Counted from the stretch's first letter, positions 45,157-53,310 are shown. The stretch: DNA of 64,000 bases from Thalassobaculum_A sp040219215 (GCF_040219215.1 NZ_JAVJSX010000025.1:124001-188000), one strand, 5' to 3'. Numbers and translations are program-made. Notes: generated by a model not told the origin, from the sequence alone.

Positions 45157-46002
45157 TCAGATTGCCCAAATCGTGGGCATGCGCGCGGGCCTGCCGAGAT
45201 GCGCCGATCGCAGCGCCGTCCACACCGCCCCGACCAGCCGACGGGCGGGCGCCGGATCGGCCGCCATGATGCGCACCACCAGCAGGTCGGGATCGATCGC
45301 CGTGGCACCGGCACGCAGGTCTCGATCGGCTTCCAGCAGGGAACGCAACGACTCTACCGCCTTCCCGGCACCGGGAGCCGCGAACAGCAACGTCGACAGC
45401 GATCGGGCGCCGCCGAAACCGGCGCCGGCATCCAGCGAGTCGAGCACCCTGCCACCCAACGCCAGATCGTCGGCCCACCGCAGGCGACCGTCTCGACGAA
45501 ACCGGATCCGGTCGCGCAGCGCACCACCGGCAAACACCTCGCCATGCGCCAACCGGCCGAACACCAGGGTCTCGCTGAACATCAGGCGTCCGGTTGGGGC
45601 GATATCCAGAGTCGTCGTCCGGTCGAGCCGGGAGCCGTCGAACAGGATCGTCCCGGCCGACAGCCACTCCAGGGTGGCGTTCTTGGCGACTGACAGGTCG
45701 ACGTTCATTGACGCCGTAGCCCCGTCGGAGCGGTAGATTTTCTCGGCGGCCTGGGTGGTGGCCAGCAGGCTCTCGCCCGCACCCACCGACAGGTCTACCG
45801 CCAGCCGGTCACCACCAACCACGCCACCCGCGATATTGCCGACCACCACCGTGCGAGGCTCACCCAGTTCGGGGTACGGCCGAAACAGACGCATCGGCGG
45901 GGTCTGGCGCAGCCCGTGGATCCGGCCATCGGCCACGCGGAACCGCAACGCTCCATCATAGCGCTCAAGACCCAGGCCGGGATTAACTGCAGCAACGCTC
46001 AC
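45157..46002 (-). CDS. ureD: Urease accessory protein UreD
   Basis: A 281-residue protein from a GTG at 46002 with AAGGGA in front; a longer frame to 46062 lacks this site. Conserved runs: GNIAGGVVGGDRLAVDLSVGAGESLLATTQAAEKIYRS and LEWLSAGTILFDGSRLDR. It is the scaffold for UreF/UreG on apo-urease and the first gene of the operon. A transposon now lies 105 bases upstream of this start. Confidence 0.94.
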   Translation of the reverse strand: MSVAAVNPGLGLERYDGALRFRVADGRIHGLRQTPPMRLFRPYPELGEPRTVVVGNIAGGVVGGDRLAVDLSVGAGESLLATTQAAEKIYRSDGATASMNVDLSVAKNATLEWLSAGTILFDGSRLDRTTTLDIAPTGRLMFSETLVFGRLAHGEVFAGGALRDRIRFRRDGRLRWADDLALGGRVLDSLDAGAGFGGARSLSTLLFAAPGAGKAVESLRSLLEADRDLRAGATAIDPDLLVVRIMAADPAPARRLVGAVWTALRSAHLGRPARMPTIWAI

Positions 46003-46098
46003 ACGGCGTCCCTTCGAGTGAGTGACGTCAGGCCGAAGCGGACGCGGGTACCAGGATGGCACCGTCGCGCGACGGCGGCGGCGTGGTCAAGCACCCGG

Positions 46099-46106
46099 AT
46101 CCCCTC
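46099..46106. repeat. Left 8-bp target duplication of transposon 2
   Basis: ATCCCCTC, repeated exactly at 49620-49627. Confidence 0.95.
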
Positions 46107-46126
46107 GGTAGTGTCCTAATTTGACG
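46107..46126 (+). repeat. Left terminal inverted repeat of transposon 2
   Basis: GGTAGTGTCCTAATTTGACG, the exact reverse complement of 49600-49619. Confidence 0.96.
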
Positions 46127-46136
46127 AGGCGCGCCG

Positions 46137-46457
46137 CTAGAAGGGCGCCTTCGGGGGCCAGCGGCGGTACTCGCCAATCTTACGGAGCGCCCTTTGATGT
46201 GCTGCATGCGTTCTTGACGAGCCCACGTAACCCGAACCGGGAAGGCGACTTGCCTTGTTTACCACTAGTGCCTGCAACGGCGGCAGATCTTCATTTCGAC
46301 AGTGCTCTTGAATGACGCTTAAAAAGTGTGCTGCCGCCCTCCAATGCACGCCGATCTTTTCTGAAATCTCTCCGTATGTGCAAGGCGACATTTTGGGCGC
46401 GAGTCTCACAAGGTGCGGCCAAGCCTTGCGGGCTCTGGCTACATGATCAACCGTCAT
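46137..46457 (-). CDS. Transposon 2 cargo: small winged-helix-like protein
   Basis: A 106-residue protein; the ATG at 46457 is 5 bases after GGAGG, which lies within the end of the previous gene. The core CTYGEISEKIGVHWRAAAHFL and LPPLQALVVNKASRLPGSGYVG has the order of the winged-helix half of MGMT/ATL-like proteins (TYGEIA...G...PC-V) but lacks the catalytic PCHR. It is probably DNA binding, which would suit a restriction partner. This similarity is weak. It is the last gene of the operon, and its stop is 10 bases from the left repeat. Confidence 0.6.
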   Translation of the reverse strand: MTVDHVARARKAWPHLVRLAPKMSPCTYGEISEKIGVHWRAAAHFLSVIQEHCRNEDLPPLQALVVNKASRLPGSGYVGSSRTHAAHQRALRKIGEYRRWPPKAPF

Positions 46458-46761
46458 CACATCCTCCCTTCATTGAGCGATGTTCCGCCACGATAGCCGC
46501 TCTAACCGCATCCCGCGGGCTCTTGATCCCGCCCATATGTAGCACCGCAAAGAACCGGCGTTTGGTGCTGCCCTCGATCGGGGACGACCAGGCGTAGGCG
46601 CGGGCGGCCTTGGGGTTGTCGGCTAGGTCGAAGACGTGGACGACGCCCTCCCATGCGGTCTGGCCCTGGAAAGTCTCTTTGACCGGGGTGGATTGCACGA
46701 GAGTAGCCCTGCCGCCATACTGGGTCTCGACGGATTGACGCAATACATCAACGTCATTCAT
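46447..46761 (-). CDS. Transposon 2 cargo: conserved hypothetical protein
   Basis: A 104-residue protein whose ATG overlaps the stop of the DUF262 gene (TAATG), so translation is coupled. The run VETQYGGRATLVQSTPVKET, then WEGVVHVFDLADNP and AYAWSSPIEGSTKRRFFAVLH looks like a compact alpha/beta domain. I know similar uncharacterised proteins but no function. It overlaps the next gene by 11 bases. Confidence 0.65.
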   Translation of the reverse strand: MNDVDVLRQSVETQYGGRATLVQSTPVKETFQGQTAWEGVVHVFDLADNPKAARAYAWSSPIEGSTKRRFFAVLHMGGIKSPRDAVRAAIVAEHRSMKGGCDDG

Positions 46762-48476
46762 TAAAACCGCCACAGCTTTACGGCCAATGATGCAAGATAC
46801 GCCTGTCTCGTCATGATGTCGTCACGGCACCATCTATCTCGTTCTCCTATTGATTTTGTCAGCAGCAGATCGCTTTTGGCGTAAGCGATAGATTTCTCGC
46901 GCACGTGTTTGCGGCCCAACATGCGATTACGCCCCGCCGTAAGAAGGCACATGTTGCCAATGAGGCCAGCGCATTCTAAAGTAATGTCTTTGTCTATACT
47001 AGTTTCTGAATTCCATTCATTGCCAGGATTTTTCGGCAATATGTGTTCAAGCGTCAGCGCCTGTGTCGGACCAAGTTCCTTGGCATCAACGCCACGAGAA
47101 AGCTGAATTTCCTGAGATTCGAGTCGGCGAAGTATCGACGAAGCATTCTTATTGGTCAGATTCGACTTTGCGATGAATTCATTGTGAAAATCATCGTCTT
47201 TTACATAAACTGATGAGACTGCCTCCCGTGCCGCGGAGGCCGATGTTACCTCTTTCGACCATATCTTGTGAGCTAACCGAGCGGCTTGGATTTCTAAGAC
47301 CCCGGTGCGGTGGCCGCCGATAAGCTGCCACCGCACCGAAACCACCTCCATGAGCCACAGCAATCGACTCATGTCGTTCTCGTCAAACCGGGCTAGCCCA
47401 GACAGGATGACGGGGTAAGCCTGCTTTGATCCAAGCTCTAGAAAATTGACTAAGCGCTCCTTGAGTTTTTTTGTGTATTTTCCCCAAACGGGATCATCTG
47501 GCGATTCAATCGCCACGTATTGTTCTGCTGCTTCAAGATAATCTATTGTGAATTTGTTGGCTTCGTGGCCGCTCGTGATATACTTTCTTGCATCATCGAA
47601 TAAATCAGCCGTTTGTGTTCGGCCGTACCTGGACGTCCAGTATGACTTTAAATAATCCAGTTCTTTGTGGTTAGTAATTACGTGTGTAATCTGGACCCAT
47701 CTGCTCTCGATCTGAGCCAACAACTGAGGCGAAACATCGTGCGCAAGGCCGAATATATAGTTTTTTAGCAGATCAACCGCTGATAAATCAAGGCCACGAT
47801 CATTAAGCGTCTCAAATACCCGAAAGGCATTGCTCTCATTTGGTACCGTTAAACGAACTGCAATAACACAATCTCTAATATAAACAATAAGTTTGTGAAA
47901 AAATGCCCGAGCTTCGTTTTCATCGTCGAACTTGTCGGCAATTAGCGATACATAATCATGGCATTCTATAACAGCATTTAAAAGTTCAGCGTTCGGAGCA
48001 AATTTATTTAGCCTATTCCTTTCTCTCTTAACGGCGCTTAGCGAGCTAGATTGTACGACAAATTGCTGAAAGTTGCTGTTGTTGTTGTGATTTAGCTCCA
48101 AGCTAGGCAGTATGTTTGCTTGTCCATATTCTGCTGTCCCAATAAAATCAGACTCGATTTTTGATAGCGTAATCGTATCATTTATCGAGCCAAACCATGA
48201 TCGAAGAGCCGAAGCAAATATGATTATGGTAGCTAGCCTTTGTTGACCATCCAGCACCCGCAGTCGGCCCTGATCCTGCATGAACACCATCAGCCCAATA
48301 AAGTAATAGGTATCCCCCCGTTCCATAGCATCATGAATGTCATCAAGCAGCTGACGAACTCTATCAGTGTCCCACCTATAGTCTCGTTGATGAGATGGGA
48401 CGAAAAATCGGCTTTTTGATAACAATAGCCCCAGGCCCGTTGTAGGGGCTTCTGAAAGAGTTACTATTTGAGACAT
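46761..48476 (-). CDS. DUF262-DUF1524 protein (GmrSD-like restriction factor)
   Basis: A 571-residue protein. The N-terminal DUF262 domain shows FFVPSHQRDYRWDTDRVRQL, the diagnostic DGQQRLATIIIF, and FETLNDRGLDLSAVDLLKN. The C-terminal DUF1524 domain has the HNH-like LEHILPKNPGNEW and IGNMCLLTAGRNRMLG with KSIAYAKSDLLLTKSI. This fused order is that of GmrSD-type modification-dependent enzymes, where DUF262 is the NTPase part and DUF1524 the nuclease. All key motifs are present. It starts 1 base after the HTH gene. The gene is AT-rich compared with the host. Confidence 0.9.
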   Translation of the reverse strand: MSQIVTLSEAPTTGLGLLLSKSRFFVPSHQRDYRWDTDRVRQLLDDIHDAMERGDTYYFIGLMVFMQDQGRLRVLDGQQRLATIIIFASALRSWFGSINDTITLSKIESDFIGTAEYGQANILPSLELNHNNNSNFQQFVVQSSSLSAVKRERNRLNKFAPNAELLNAVIECHDYVSLIADKFDDENEARAFFHKLIVYIRDCVIAVRLTVPNESNAFRVFETLNDRGLDLSAVDLLKNYIFGLAHDVSPQLLAQIESRWVQITHVITNHKELDYLKSYWTSRYGRTQTADLFDDARKYITSGHEANKFTIDYLEAAEQYVAIESPDDPVWGKYTKKLKERLVNFLELGSKQAYPVILSGLARFDENDMSRLLWLMEVVSVRWQLIGGHRTGVLEIQAARLAHKIWSKEVTSASAAREAVSSVYVKDDDFHNEFIAKSNLTNKNASSILRRLESQEIQLSRGVDAKELGPTQALTLEHILPKNPGNEWNSETSIDKDITLECAGLIGNMCLLTAGRNRMLGRKHVREKSIAYAKSDLLLTKSIGERDRWCRDDIMTRQAYLASLAVKLWRF

Positions 48477-48477
48477 A

Positions 48478-48711
48478 TCAGCGCCCTTCTTCTTGTTTTA
48501 GCTCGGTTATAAGTTTTCTGTAGTGCCAGACTCGTTCTTCGGCAAGCCGAATGAGTGCGTTCTGCCAATCGGAGGGGGGAGAGCGATGCGCTCTAGCTTC
48601 ACCCCTTAAGCGCGCCTGCCTCACACTTTGGACGGAAACACCAAGGGCCTTGGCGACATCGTCGTGGCCGACATTGTCGCACAGGCTATCAGTCGCTCTT
48701 TTGAAATCCAT
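48478..48711 (-). CDS. Transposon 2 cargo: small helix-turn-helix protein
   Basis: A 77-residue protein from the ATG at 48711, with GGGA upstream; a longer frame to 48783 would run over the transposase start. A helix-turn-helix is visible in HDDVAKALGVSVQSVRQARL (residues about 16-35), followed by a Trp/Arg-rich helical tail. It is the first gene of the operon and likely its regulator, or a targeting subunit for the DUF262 protein. Confidence 0.65.
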   Translation of the reverse strand: MDFKRATDSLCDNVGHDDVAKALGVSVQSVRQARLRGEARAHRSPPSDWQNALIRLAEERVWHYRKLITELKQEEGR

Positions 48712-48716
48712 GTATA

Positions 48717-48776
48717 TGTTCCCATTGATAGGCCGCGCTCTGTATATGGCTATATATACGTAACCGCTCGGGAACA
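48717..48776. promoter_or_regulatory. Divergent promoter region with inverted repeat
   Basis: The 71 bases between the HTH gene and the transposase contain TGTTCCC (48717-48723) and its inverse GGGAACA (48770-48776) around an AT-rich core with TATATATA-like sequence. The dyad may be an operator for the HTH protein controlling both directions. Confidence 0.35.
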
Positions 48777-48782
48777 AGACCA

Positions 48783-49610
48783 ATGAACCGCCTCAGCCTC
48801 GCCCGCCGCACTCAGATCATCAACTGCCTTGTCGAGGGCAACTCGATCCGGTCGACCGAACGGATGACTGATACGCACTGGGACACGGTGATGCGGCTGC
48901 TGGTCTAGGTCGGCGAGGGCTGTCAGGCCCTCATGGGCGAAGAGATGCGCGAGCTTCCCTGCCGTCGCATCCAGGTCGATGAGATCTGGGCCTATGTCGG
49001 CAAGAAGCAGGCTCAGGTCACCAAGGAAGACGACCGCAGCCGCGTGGGCGATATGTGGACCTTCGTAGCCCTCGACCCGGAAACCAAGCTGGTGCCGTCC
49101 TATCTGGTGGGCAAGCGCACCAGCCGGAATGCCGTCACGTTCATCACCGACCTGTCGGAGCGGTTGGCGAACCGGGTACAGCTTTCGTCGGACGCGCTCA
49201 ACAGCTACGTGACCGCCGTTGAAGAGGCGTTCGGAACCGATGTCGACTATGGGCAGGCTGTAAAATTCTATGAGGCAGAGCCGGTCAGCCCGGGCCGGTA
49301 CAGCCCGCCGCGCGTGACGAAGTCAGAGCGCAATACGATGGTTGGGCGGCCGGATCCGCTGCATATCTCGACCAGCTTGGTGGAGCGGCAAAACCTCACC
49401 ATGCGGATGAGCATGCGTCGGTTCACGCGCCTGACGAACGCGTTCAGTAAGAAGGTTGAGAACCTCCGCGCTGCGGTGTCGCTGCACTTCGCGCACTACA
49501 ACTATGTGCGGATGCACAAGACGCTGCGGATGACCCCGGCGATGGCCGCTGGCGTGAGCAATCGCCTCTGGTCGCTTGAGGAGTTGGTCGACCGGACGAC
49601 GTCAAATTAG
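48783..49610 (+). pseudogene. IS1-like transposase interrupted by an amber codon
   Basis: The frame starts MNRLSLARRTQIINCLVEGN with the HTH expected for this family, meets TAG at 48906-48908 (codon 42) and continues in the same frame to 49610. The rest holds LPCRRIQVDEIWAYVGKKQ (first Asp), QLSSDALNSYV (second Asp), STSLVERQNLTMRM (Glu) and HFAHYNYVRMHKTLRMTPA, all typical of long IS1-family enzymes. An internal ATG at 48933 would give a 225-residue product without the HTH. The stop lies in the right terminal repeat. Confidence 0.85.
48915..48932 (+). other. Stem-loop just after the amber codon
   Basis: GAGGGC-tgtcag-GCCCTC forms a 6-bp stem beginning 6 bases after TAG, directly before the internal ATG at 48933. 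This spacing resembles recoding stimulators, but the bases also encode conserved transposase residues. Confidence 0.35.
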
Positions 49611-49619
49611 GACACTACC
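49600..49619 (-). repeat. Right terminal inverted repeat of transposon 2
   Basis: CGTCAAATTAGGACACTACC, exact inverse of 46107-46126. It includes the stop codon of the transposase frame. Confidence 0.96.
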
Positions 49620-49627
49620 ATCCCCTC
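49620..49627. repeat. Right 8-bp target duplication of transposon 2
   Basis: ATCCCCTC, identical to 46099-46106. Confidence 0.95.
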
Positions 49628-49694
49628 ACAGGGTATTGTCTTTCCGAGAGCGCAGTCGCCCGGTAGCTGTTGGTGCTCCCCAAGGAGGCTGATC

Positions 49695-50171
49695 ATGCGC
49701 GCGTTCGCCACCTGTCTCGTCGCCGTCCTGCTGGTTCTGGCCGGCCCGTCAAGCGCCGAGAACCCGACGCCCCATCCCGGCACCGTGACCCTGGAAACCG
49801 GCAAGCCGTTCGAGCCGTTCGTCGACGCGTTTGCCAAGGCGATCACCGGCAACGGCTTCAACGTCGTCGGCATCGCTTGCGCCAACTGCGCGATCAAGGG
49901 CGTGTTCGGCGAGACCGTGCCGGGCAATAGGGTGTTCCTGTTCTTCAAGCCGGCTTATGCGCGACGCATGCTGGCGGCGTCGGTCGCCGCCGGGATCGAG
50001 GCACCGATCCGGGTGTACGCTACCGAGGGGCCGGACGGCACGGCGCGCGTGACCTACCGACTGCCGAGCGCGGTGTTTGGCGCCTACGAAGTGCCGGACC
50101 TGACCGCCATGGGGCGCGAACTCGACGACCACGTCTCCCGCATCGTCGCCGACGCGGCCGCCGGGTCCTGA
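49695..50171 (+). CDS. Exported DUF302 protein
   Basis: A 158-residue protein after AAGGAGG, with a signal peptide ending SSA-EN. The DUF302 core shows FEPFVDAFAKAITGNGFNVVG, NRVFLFFKPAYARRML and APIRVYATEGPDG; it forms a small alpha/beta fold with unknown ligand. It leads an operon with the YeeE/YedE permease (5 bases later) and a metallo-hydrolase, which suggests sulfur metabolism. Its upstream region was cut by transposon 2 to 67 bases. Confidence 0.82.
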   Translation: MRAFATCLVAVLLVLAGPSSAENPTPHPGTVTLETGKPFEPFVDAFAKAITGNGFNVVGIACANCAIKGVFGETVPGNRVFLFFKPAYARRMLAASVAAGIEAPIRVYATEGPDGTARVTYRLPSAVFGAYEVPDLTAMGRELDDHVSRIVADAAAGS

Positions 50172-50176
50172 CTGGA

Positions 50177-51364
50177 GTGGCGACCGACACCACGATCGAC
50201 GCCGCCGGCCTGCCGGCGATCCAGCACCCGGTGCTCCTCGGCGCGGCCGCTGTCGCGGCCTTCCTCGCCTTCGCGCTGTGGCTCGACTCGCCGATGATGG
50301 CCGGCGTTCTGGCCATCGGGCTCGGCCTCGGCGTGGCGCTTTACCACGCCGGATTCGGGTTCACCGCCGCTTATCGACGAGCGTTGCTGGAGAAGGACCT
50401 TTCCGGAATCGTCGCTCAGGCCGTGATGCTGATCGTCGCGTCCAGCCTGTTCGCGCCGCTGCTGTCCGCCGGCGAGGTCTTCGGTCACGGCGTCGGCGGC
50501 GCGATTGCGCCGGTAGGCGTGGCCATGCTGACCGGCGCTTTCGTGTTCGGCATCGGCATGCAACTCGGTGGCGCCTGCGCGTCCGGCACGTTGTTCACGG
50601 TCGGGGGTGGAAACCTGCGGATGGTCGTCACCCTGGTATTCTTCTGCGCAGGCTCCTGGTGGGGCACGCTCGACCTGCCGTGGTGGCGGGCGCTGCCGGC
50701 TCTGCCGCCGATCGCCCTCGGCCCGATCATCGGTTGGGGACCGGCAGTGCTGGTGCAGGCGGTGCTTCTCGGGCTGGTCGTGTGGCTTCTGCACCGGCTC
50801 GGTGGACGTGCGCAATCATCGCTCTGGTGGAACGGCCGGTTCTCGCGGAACGCGTTGCTGCGCGGTCCCTGGCCGCTGCTGCTCGGCGGACTGGCCCTCG
50901 CGATCCTCAACACCGCCATGCTGGCGCTCACCGGTTCACCCTGGGGCGTGACCTGGGGGTTTACGCTGTGGGGAGCGAAGACGGCGGCGGTACTGGGTTG
51001 GGACCCGTCCGGCAGCGCCTTCTGGTCGGAGGAATGGACCAGGATCGCCCTCGACCAGTCGATCCTGCAGTCCACCACCTCGGTCTCGGATCTCGGCATC
51101 CTGATCGGCGCCGGAATTGCGGCCGCGCTGGCCGGCAAGGTTCGGCCGTCATGGCGAATCGGCCTGCTCCCGCTCGTCGCCGCGGTGCTCGGCGGGTTGA
51201 TGATGGGATACGGCGCCCGACTGGCCTATGGCTGCAACATTGGCGCGTTTTTCTCTGGCGTAGCCTCGACCAGTCTGCATGGCTGGGCATGGATCGTCAT
51301 GGCCTTGCTCGGGACCTCGATCGGGGTCCGACTGCGGCCATGGTTCCGGCTCGCGAATCCGTGA
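50177..51364 (+). CDS. YeeE/YedE-family sulfur-compound permease
   Basis: A 395-residue membrane protein, starting with GTG. About nine to ten hydrophobic segments. The conserved Cys motifs of this family are present in GGACASGTLFTVGGG and AYGCNIGAFFSGVAS, and the end is WAWIVMALLGTSIGVRLR. YeeE/YedE proteins import thiosulfate or related sulfur compounds. No TusA-like gene is adjacent, but DUF302 and MBL-fold partners are. Confidence 0.9.
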   Translation: MATDTTIDAAGLPAIQHPVLLGAAAVAAFLAFALWLDSPMMAGVLAIGLGLGVALYHAGFGFTAAYRRALLEKDLSGIVAQAVMLIVASSLFAPLLSAGEVFGHGVGGAIAPVGVAMLTGAFVFGIGMQLGGACASGTLFTVGGGNLRMVVTLVFFCAGSWWGTLDLPWWRALPALPPIALGPIIGWGPAVLVQAVLLGLVVWLLHRLGGRAQSSLWWNGRFSRNALLRGPWPLLLGGLALAILNTAMLALTGSPWGVTWGFTLWGAKTAAVLGWDPSGSAFWSEEWTRIALDQSILQSTTSVSDLGILIGAGIAAALAGKVRPSWRIGLLPLVAAVLGGLMMGYGARLAYGCNIGAFFSGVASTSLHGWAWIVMALLGTSIGVRLRPWFRLANP

Positions 51365-51450
51365 TCGGCAAACACGGAACCGCGATTGATCTCTGCCGCG
51401 CGTACCACAATTGTATACAGTCGCCTTCGCGACCCAGGAGGGAGGCTCTC

Positions 51451-52440
51451 ATGTCACCGACGTCGTCTACCGTGTCACGCCGTTCCGCACTGCTCGGCGC
51501 TCTCGGCGCTACTGCCGCCGTTGCTGCTTCCGGACTATCCGTCCGGCCCGCCAACGCCACGGCGCCCATGCTGGGTGCCACCAAACCGTCCGTATACCGC
51601 TTCAAGCTCGGTGCCTACGAGGTCACCAACATCCTCGATGGCGCCATCCAGCTTGATGGTCCACACCCGATCTTCGGCGCGGACCAGACGCCCGAAGCCG
51701 TTGCCAAGCTCGCCGGCGAGAACTTCCTGCCGCCTTCACGCATGGCGATCAGTTTCGCGCCGGTTGTGATCAACACCGGCACCGAACTGATCCTGTTCGA
51801 TACCGGCAACGGTGCCGGCCGCCGGCCCAACGCCGGATCGCTTCGGATGATGCTGGGCTCAGCCGGCTACACCCCGGAGCAGATCGATGTCGTCGTGCTG
51901 ACCCACTTCCATCCCGACCACATCGGCGGCCTGATGGAAGATGGCAAGCCGGCCTTCCCGAACGCCCGCTATGTCACCGGCGCAGCTGAGTATGACTTCT
52001 GGTCACCGGCCGACAAGGCTACCGGCAAGACCGAACGGGTCGGCAAGCTGGTGCAGTCCAATGTCGTTCCATTCGCGGACAAAATGTCGTTCCTTGAGGA
52101 CAATCAATCCGTCGCCTCCGGCATCACGGCGGTCGATGCCGGAGGGCATACTCCCGGCCATCTGGCGTTCCATGTCGAGAGTGATGGCAAGCGCCTGATG
52201 ATCACCGCCGACACCGCCAATCACTACGTCATGTCGCTGCAAAAACCCGACTGGGAGGTCAGCTTCGACATGAACAAGAAGAAGGCCGCGGAGTCCCGCA
52301 AGGAGATCTTCGGCATGATCGCCGCCGACAAGATCCCTTTCACCGGCTATCACATGCCGTTCCCGAACGTCGGCTACGTCGAGCCGATGGGAAGCGGATT
52401 CCGCTACGTTCCGGCCGGCTATCAGCTCGATCTCGGCTGA
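51451..52440 (+). CDS. Tat-exported MBL-fold metallo-hydrolase
   Basis: A 329-residue protein; the ATG at 51451 has GGAGGGAGG upstream. The N terminus has a twin-arginine-like signal (SRRSALLGALGATAAVAAS). The zinc motif HXHXDH is in VLTHFHPDHIGGLM (about residue 152), with later ligands in GGHTPGHLAF, TADTANHYV and GYHMPFPN. Similar enzymes act on sulfur compounds or quorum signals. Its position after the YeeE/YedE gene favours a sulfur role, but this is inferred. Confidence 0.88.
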   Translation: MSPTSSTVSRRSALLGALGATAAVAASGLSVRPANATAPMLGATKPSVYRFKLGAYEVTNILDGAIQLDGPHPIFGADQTPEAVAKLAGENFLPPSRMAISFAPVVINTGTELILFDTGNGAGRRPNAGSLRMMLGSAGYTPEQIDVVVLTHFHPDHIGGLMEDGKPAFPNARYVTGAAEYDFWSPADKATGKTERVGKLVQSNVVPFADKMSFLEDNQSVASGITAVDAGGHTPGHLAFHVESDGKRLMITADTANHYVMSLQKPDWEVSFDMNKKKAAESRKEIFGMIAADKIPFTGYHMPFPNVGYVEPMGSGFRYVPAGYQLDLG

Positions 52441-52451
52441 ACGCAGAACCT

Positions 52452-52481
52452 GTCGGGCGGCGGCTCCTGTCGCCGCCCGAC
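52452..52481 (+). terminator. Intrinsic terminator of the sulfur operon
   Basis: An 11-bp perfect stem GTCGGGCGGCG / CGCCGCCCGAC with an 8-base loop lies 11 bases after the metallo-hydrolase stop and is followed by a T/C-rich run. Confidence 0.75.
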
Positions 52482-52490
52482 GTCTGTCTC

Positions 52491-52781
52491 TTACGCTCCC
52501 TCGACAATCCGCATGTCGCGCTCCGCCCCGCCGTCAAGCGCATCCAGTGCCGCCTTGTACGCGGCGCTGTCGTGCGTCGCGACGGCCTGGGCCACGCTGT
52601 CGAACTCGATCAGGACGGTCCGCTCGTTCAAGCCGGCTTCATAGGTCTTCGCCGGAGCGCCGCGCGCCAGAAACCGTCCACCGCCGGCCTGGATGGCCGG
52701 GCCTGCCAGCTTGGCATAGGCCGCCAGCTTGTCGGCGTCGTGAATGGCGCGATACATCGAGATCCAATAGGCCTTGGCCAT
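52491..52781 (-). CDS. DUF1330 protein
   Basis: A 96-residue ferredoxin-like-fold protein: MAKAYWISMYRAIHDADKLA, GPAIQAGGGRFLARG, ERTVLIEFDSVAQAVATHDS. This matches DUF1330, of unknown function. It is a single gene convergent with the metallo-hydrolase. Confidence 0.9.
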   Translation of the reverse strand: MAKAYWISMYRAIHDADKLAAYAKLAGPAIQAGGGRFLARGAPAKTYEAGLNERTVLIEFDSVAQAVATHDSAAYKAALDALDGGAERDMRIVEGA

Positions 52782-52947
52782 GGCTGTTCCTCCGGCAGGG
52801 TAAAGCCGACGGCACGGATGGCCGTCGGGCGACTGTCGGGATCAAACCCGCAATCGCGCCGCCGCACAACCGGGGCCGGCGCAAGGGAGTCCAGATCGTC
52901 GATGGACGGGGGCCGCGGAGTGACGCCGACGGCCGGCGCCGTTCAGG

Positions 52948-53310
52948 CTAGTCCGCCCGTTCGGCGTCCAGCAGGGTGCGCTTCAGCGTGTCGATCCGCT
53001 TCTCGACCGTGGCGATCACCTTGGCGATCTGGTCGGTCGCCTCCTTGGTGTTGCCCGACAGCGTCTTGACCTCGCCGGCGACAACAGCAAAGCCGCGTCC
53101 TGCATCACCGGCGCGGGCGGCCTCGATCGTAGCGTTCAGGGCCAACAGGTTGGTCTGGCCGGCAATTTGGTCGATGCGCCGGGCCACGTCGCGGATCAGG
53201 TTGAGGTCCGCCTCCAGGTCCATGATGACCGACTGGGTGTTGCCGAGGGCTGTGCTGGAAACGCTCATTTGGGTGCCGCCGCTTGTTGGTGACGCAGTGT
53301 GCATCGCCAT
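52948..53310 (-). CDS. Mini-chemoreceptor: isolated MCP signalling hairpin
   Basis: A soluble protein of 120 residues (or 106 from the ATG at 53268; neither start has a clear ribosome site). It holds only the tip of an MCP cytoplasmic domain: VARRIDQIAGQTNLLALNATIEAARAG, FAVVAGEVKTLSGNTKEATDQI and a final helix. No sensor, HAMP or membrane part is present and the adaptation helices are mostly missing. It may be a fragment of a lost receptor or a free CheA/CheW-binding module. Confidence 0.7.
   Translation of the reverse strand: MAMHTASPTSGGTQMSVSSTALGNTQSVIMDLEADLNLIRDVARRIDQIAGQTNLLALNATIEAARAGDAGRGFAVVAGEVKTLSGNTKEATDQIAKVIATVEKRIDTLKRTLLDAERAD

Larger units (their letters stand above)
46107..49619. 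mobile_element. Complete IS1-like transposon carrying a DUF262 operon
   Basis: A 3513-bp element with perfect 20-bp terminal inverted repeats (46107-46126 and 49600-49619) and an 8-bp target duplication ATCCCCTC on both sides. The transposase gene occupies the right end and its stop lies inside the right repeat. The rest is a four-gene minus-strand operon. The cargo, especially the DUF262 gene, is much more AT-rich than the flanking urease and sulfur genes. The insertion lies in the divergent region between ureD and a DUF302 gene. Confidence 0.95.
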
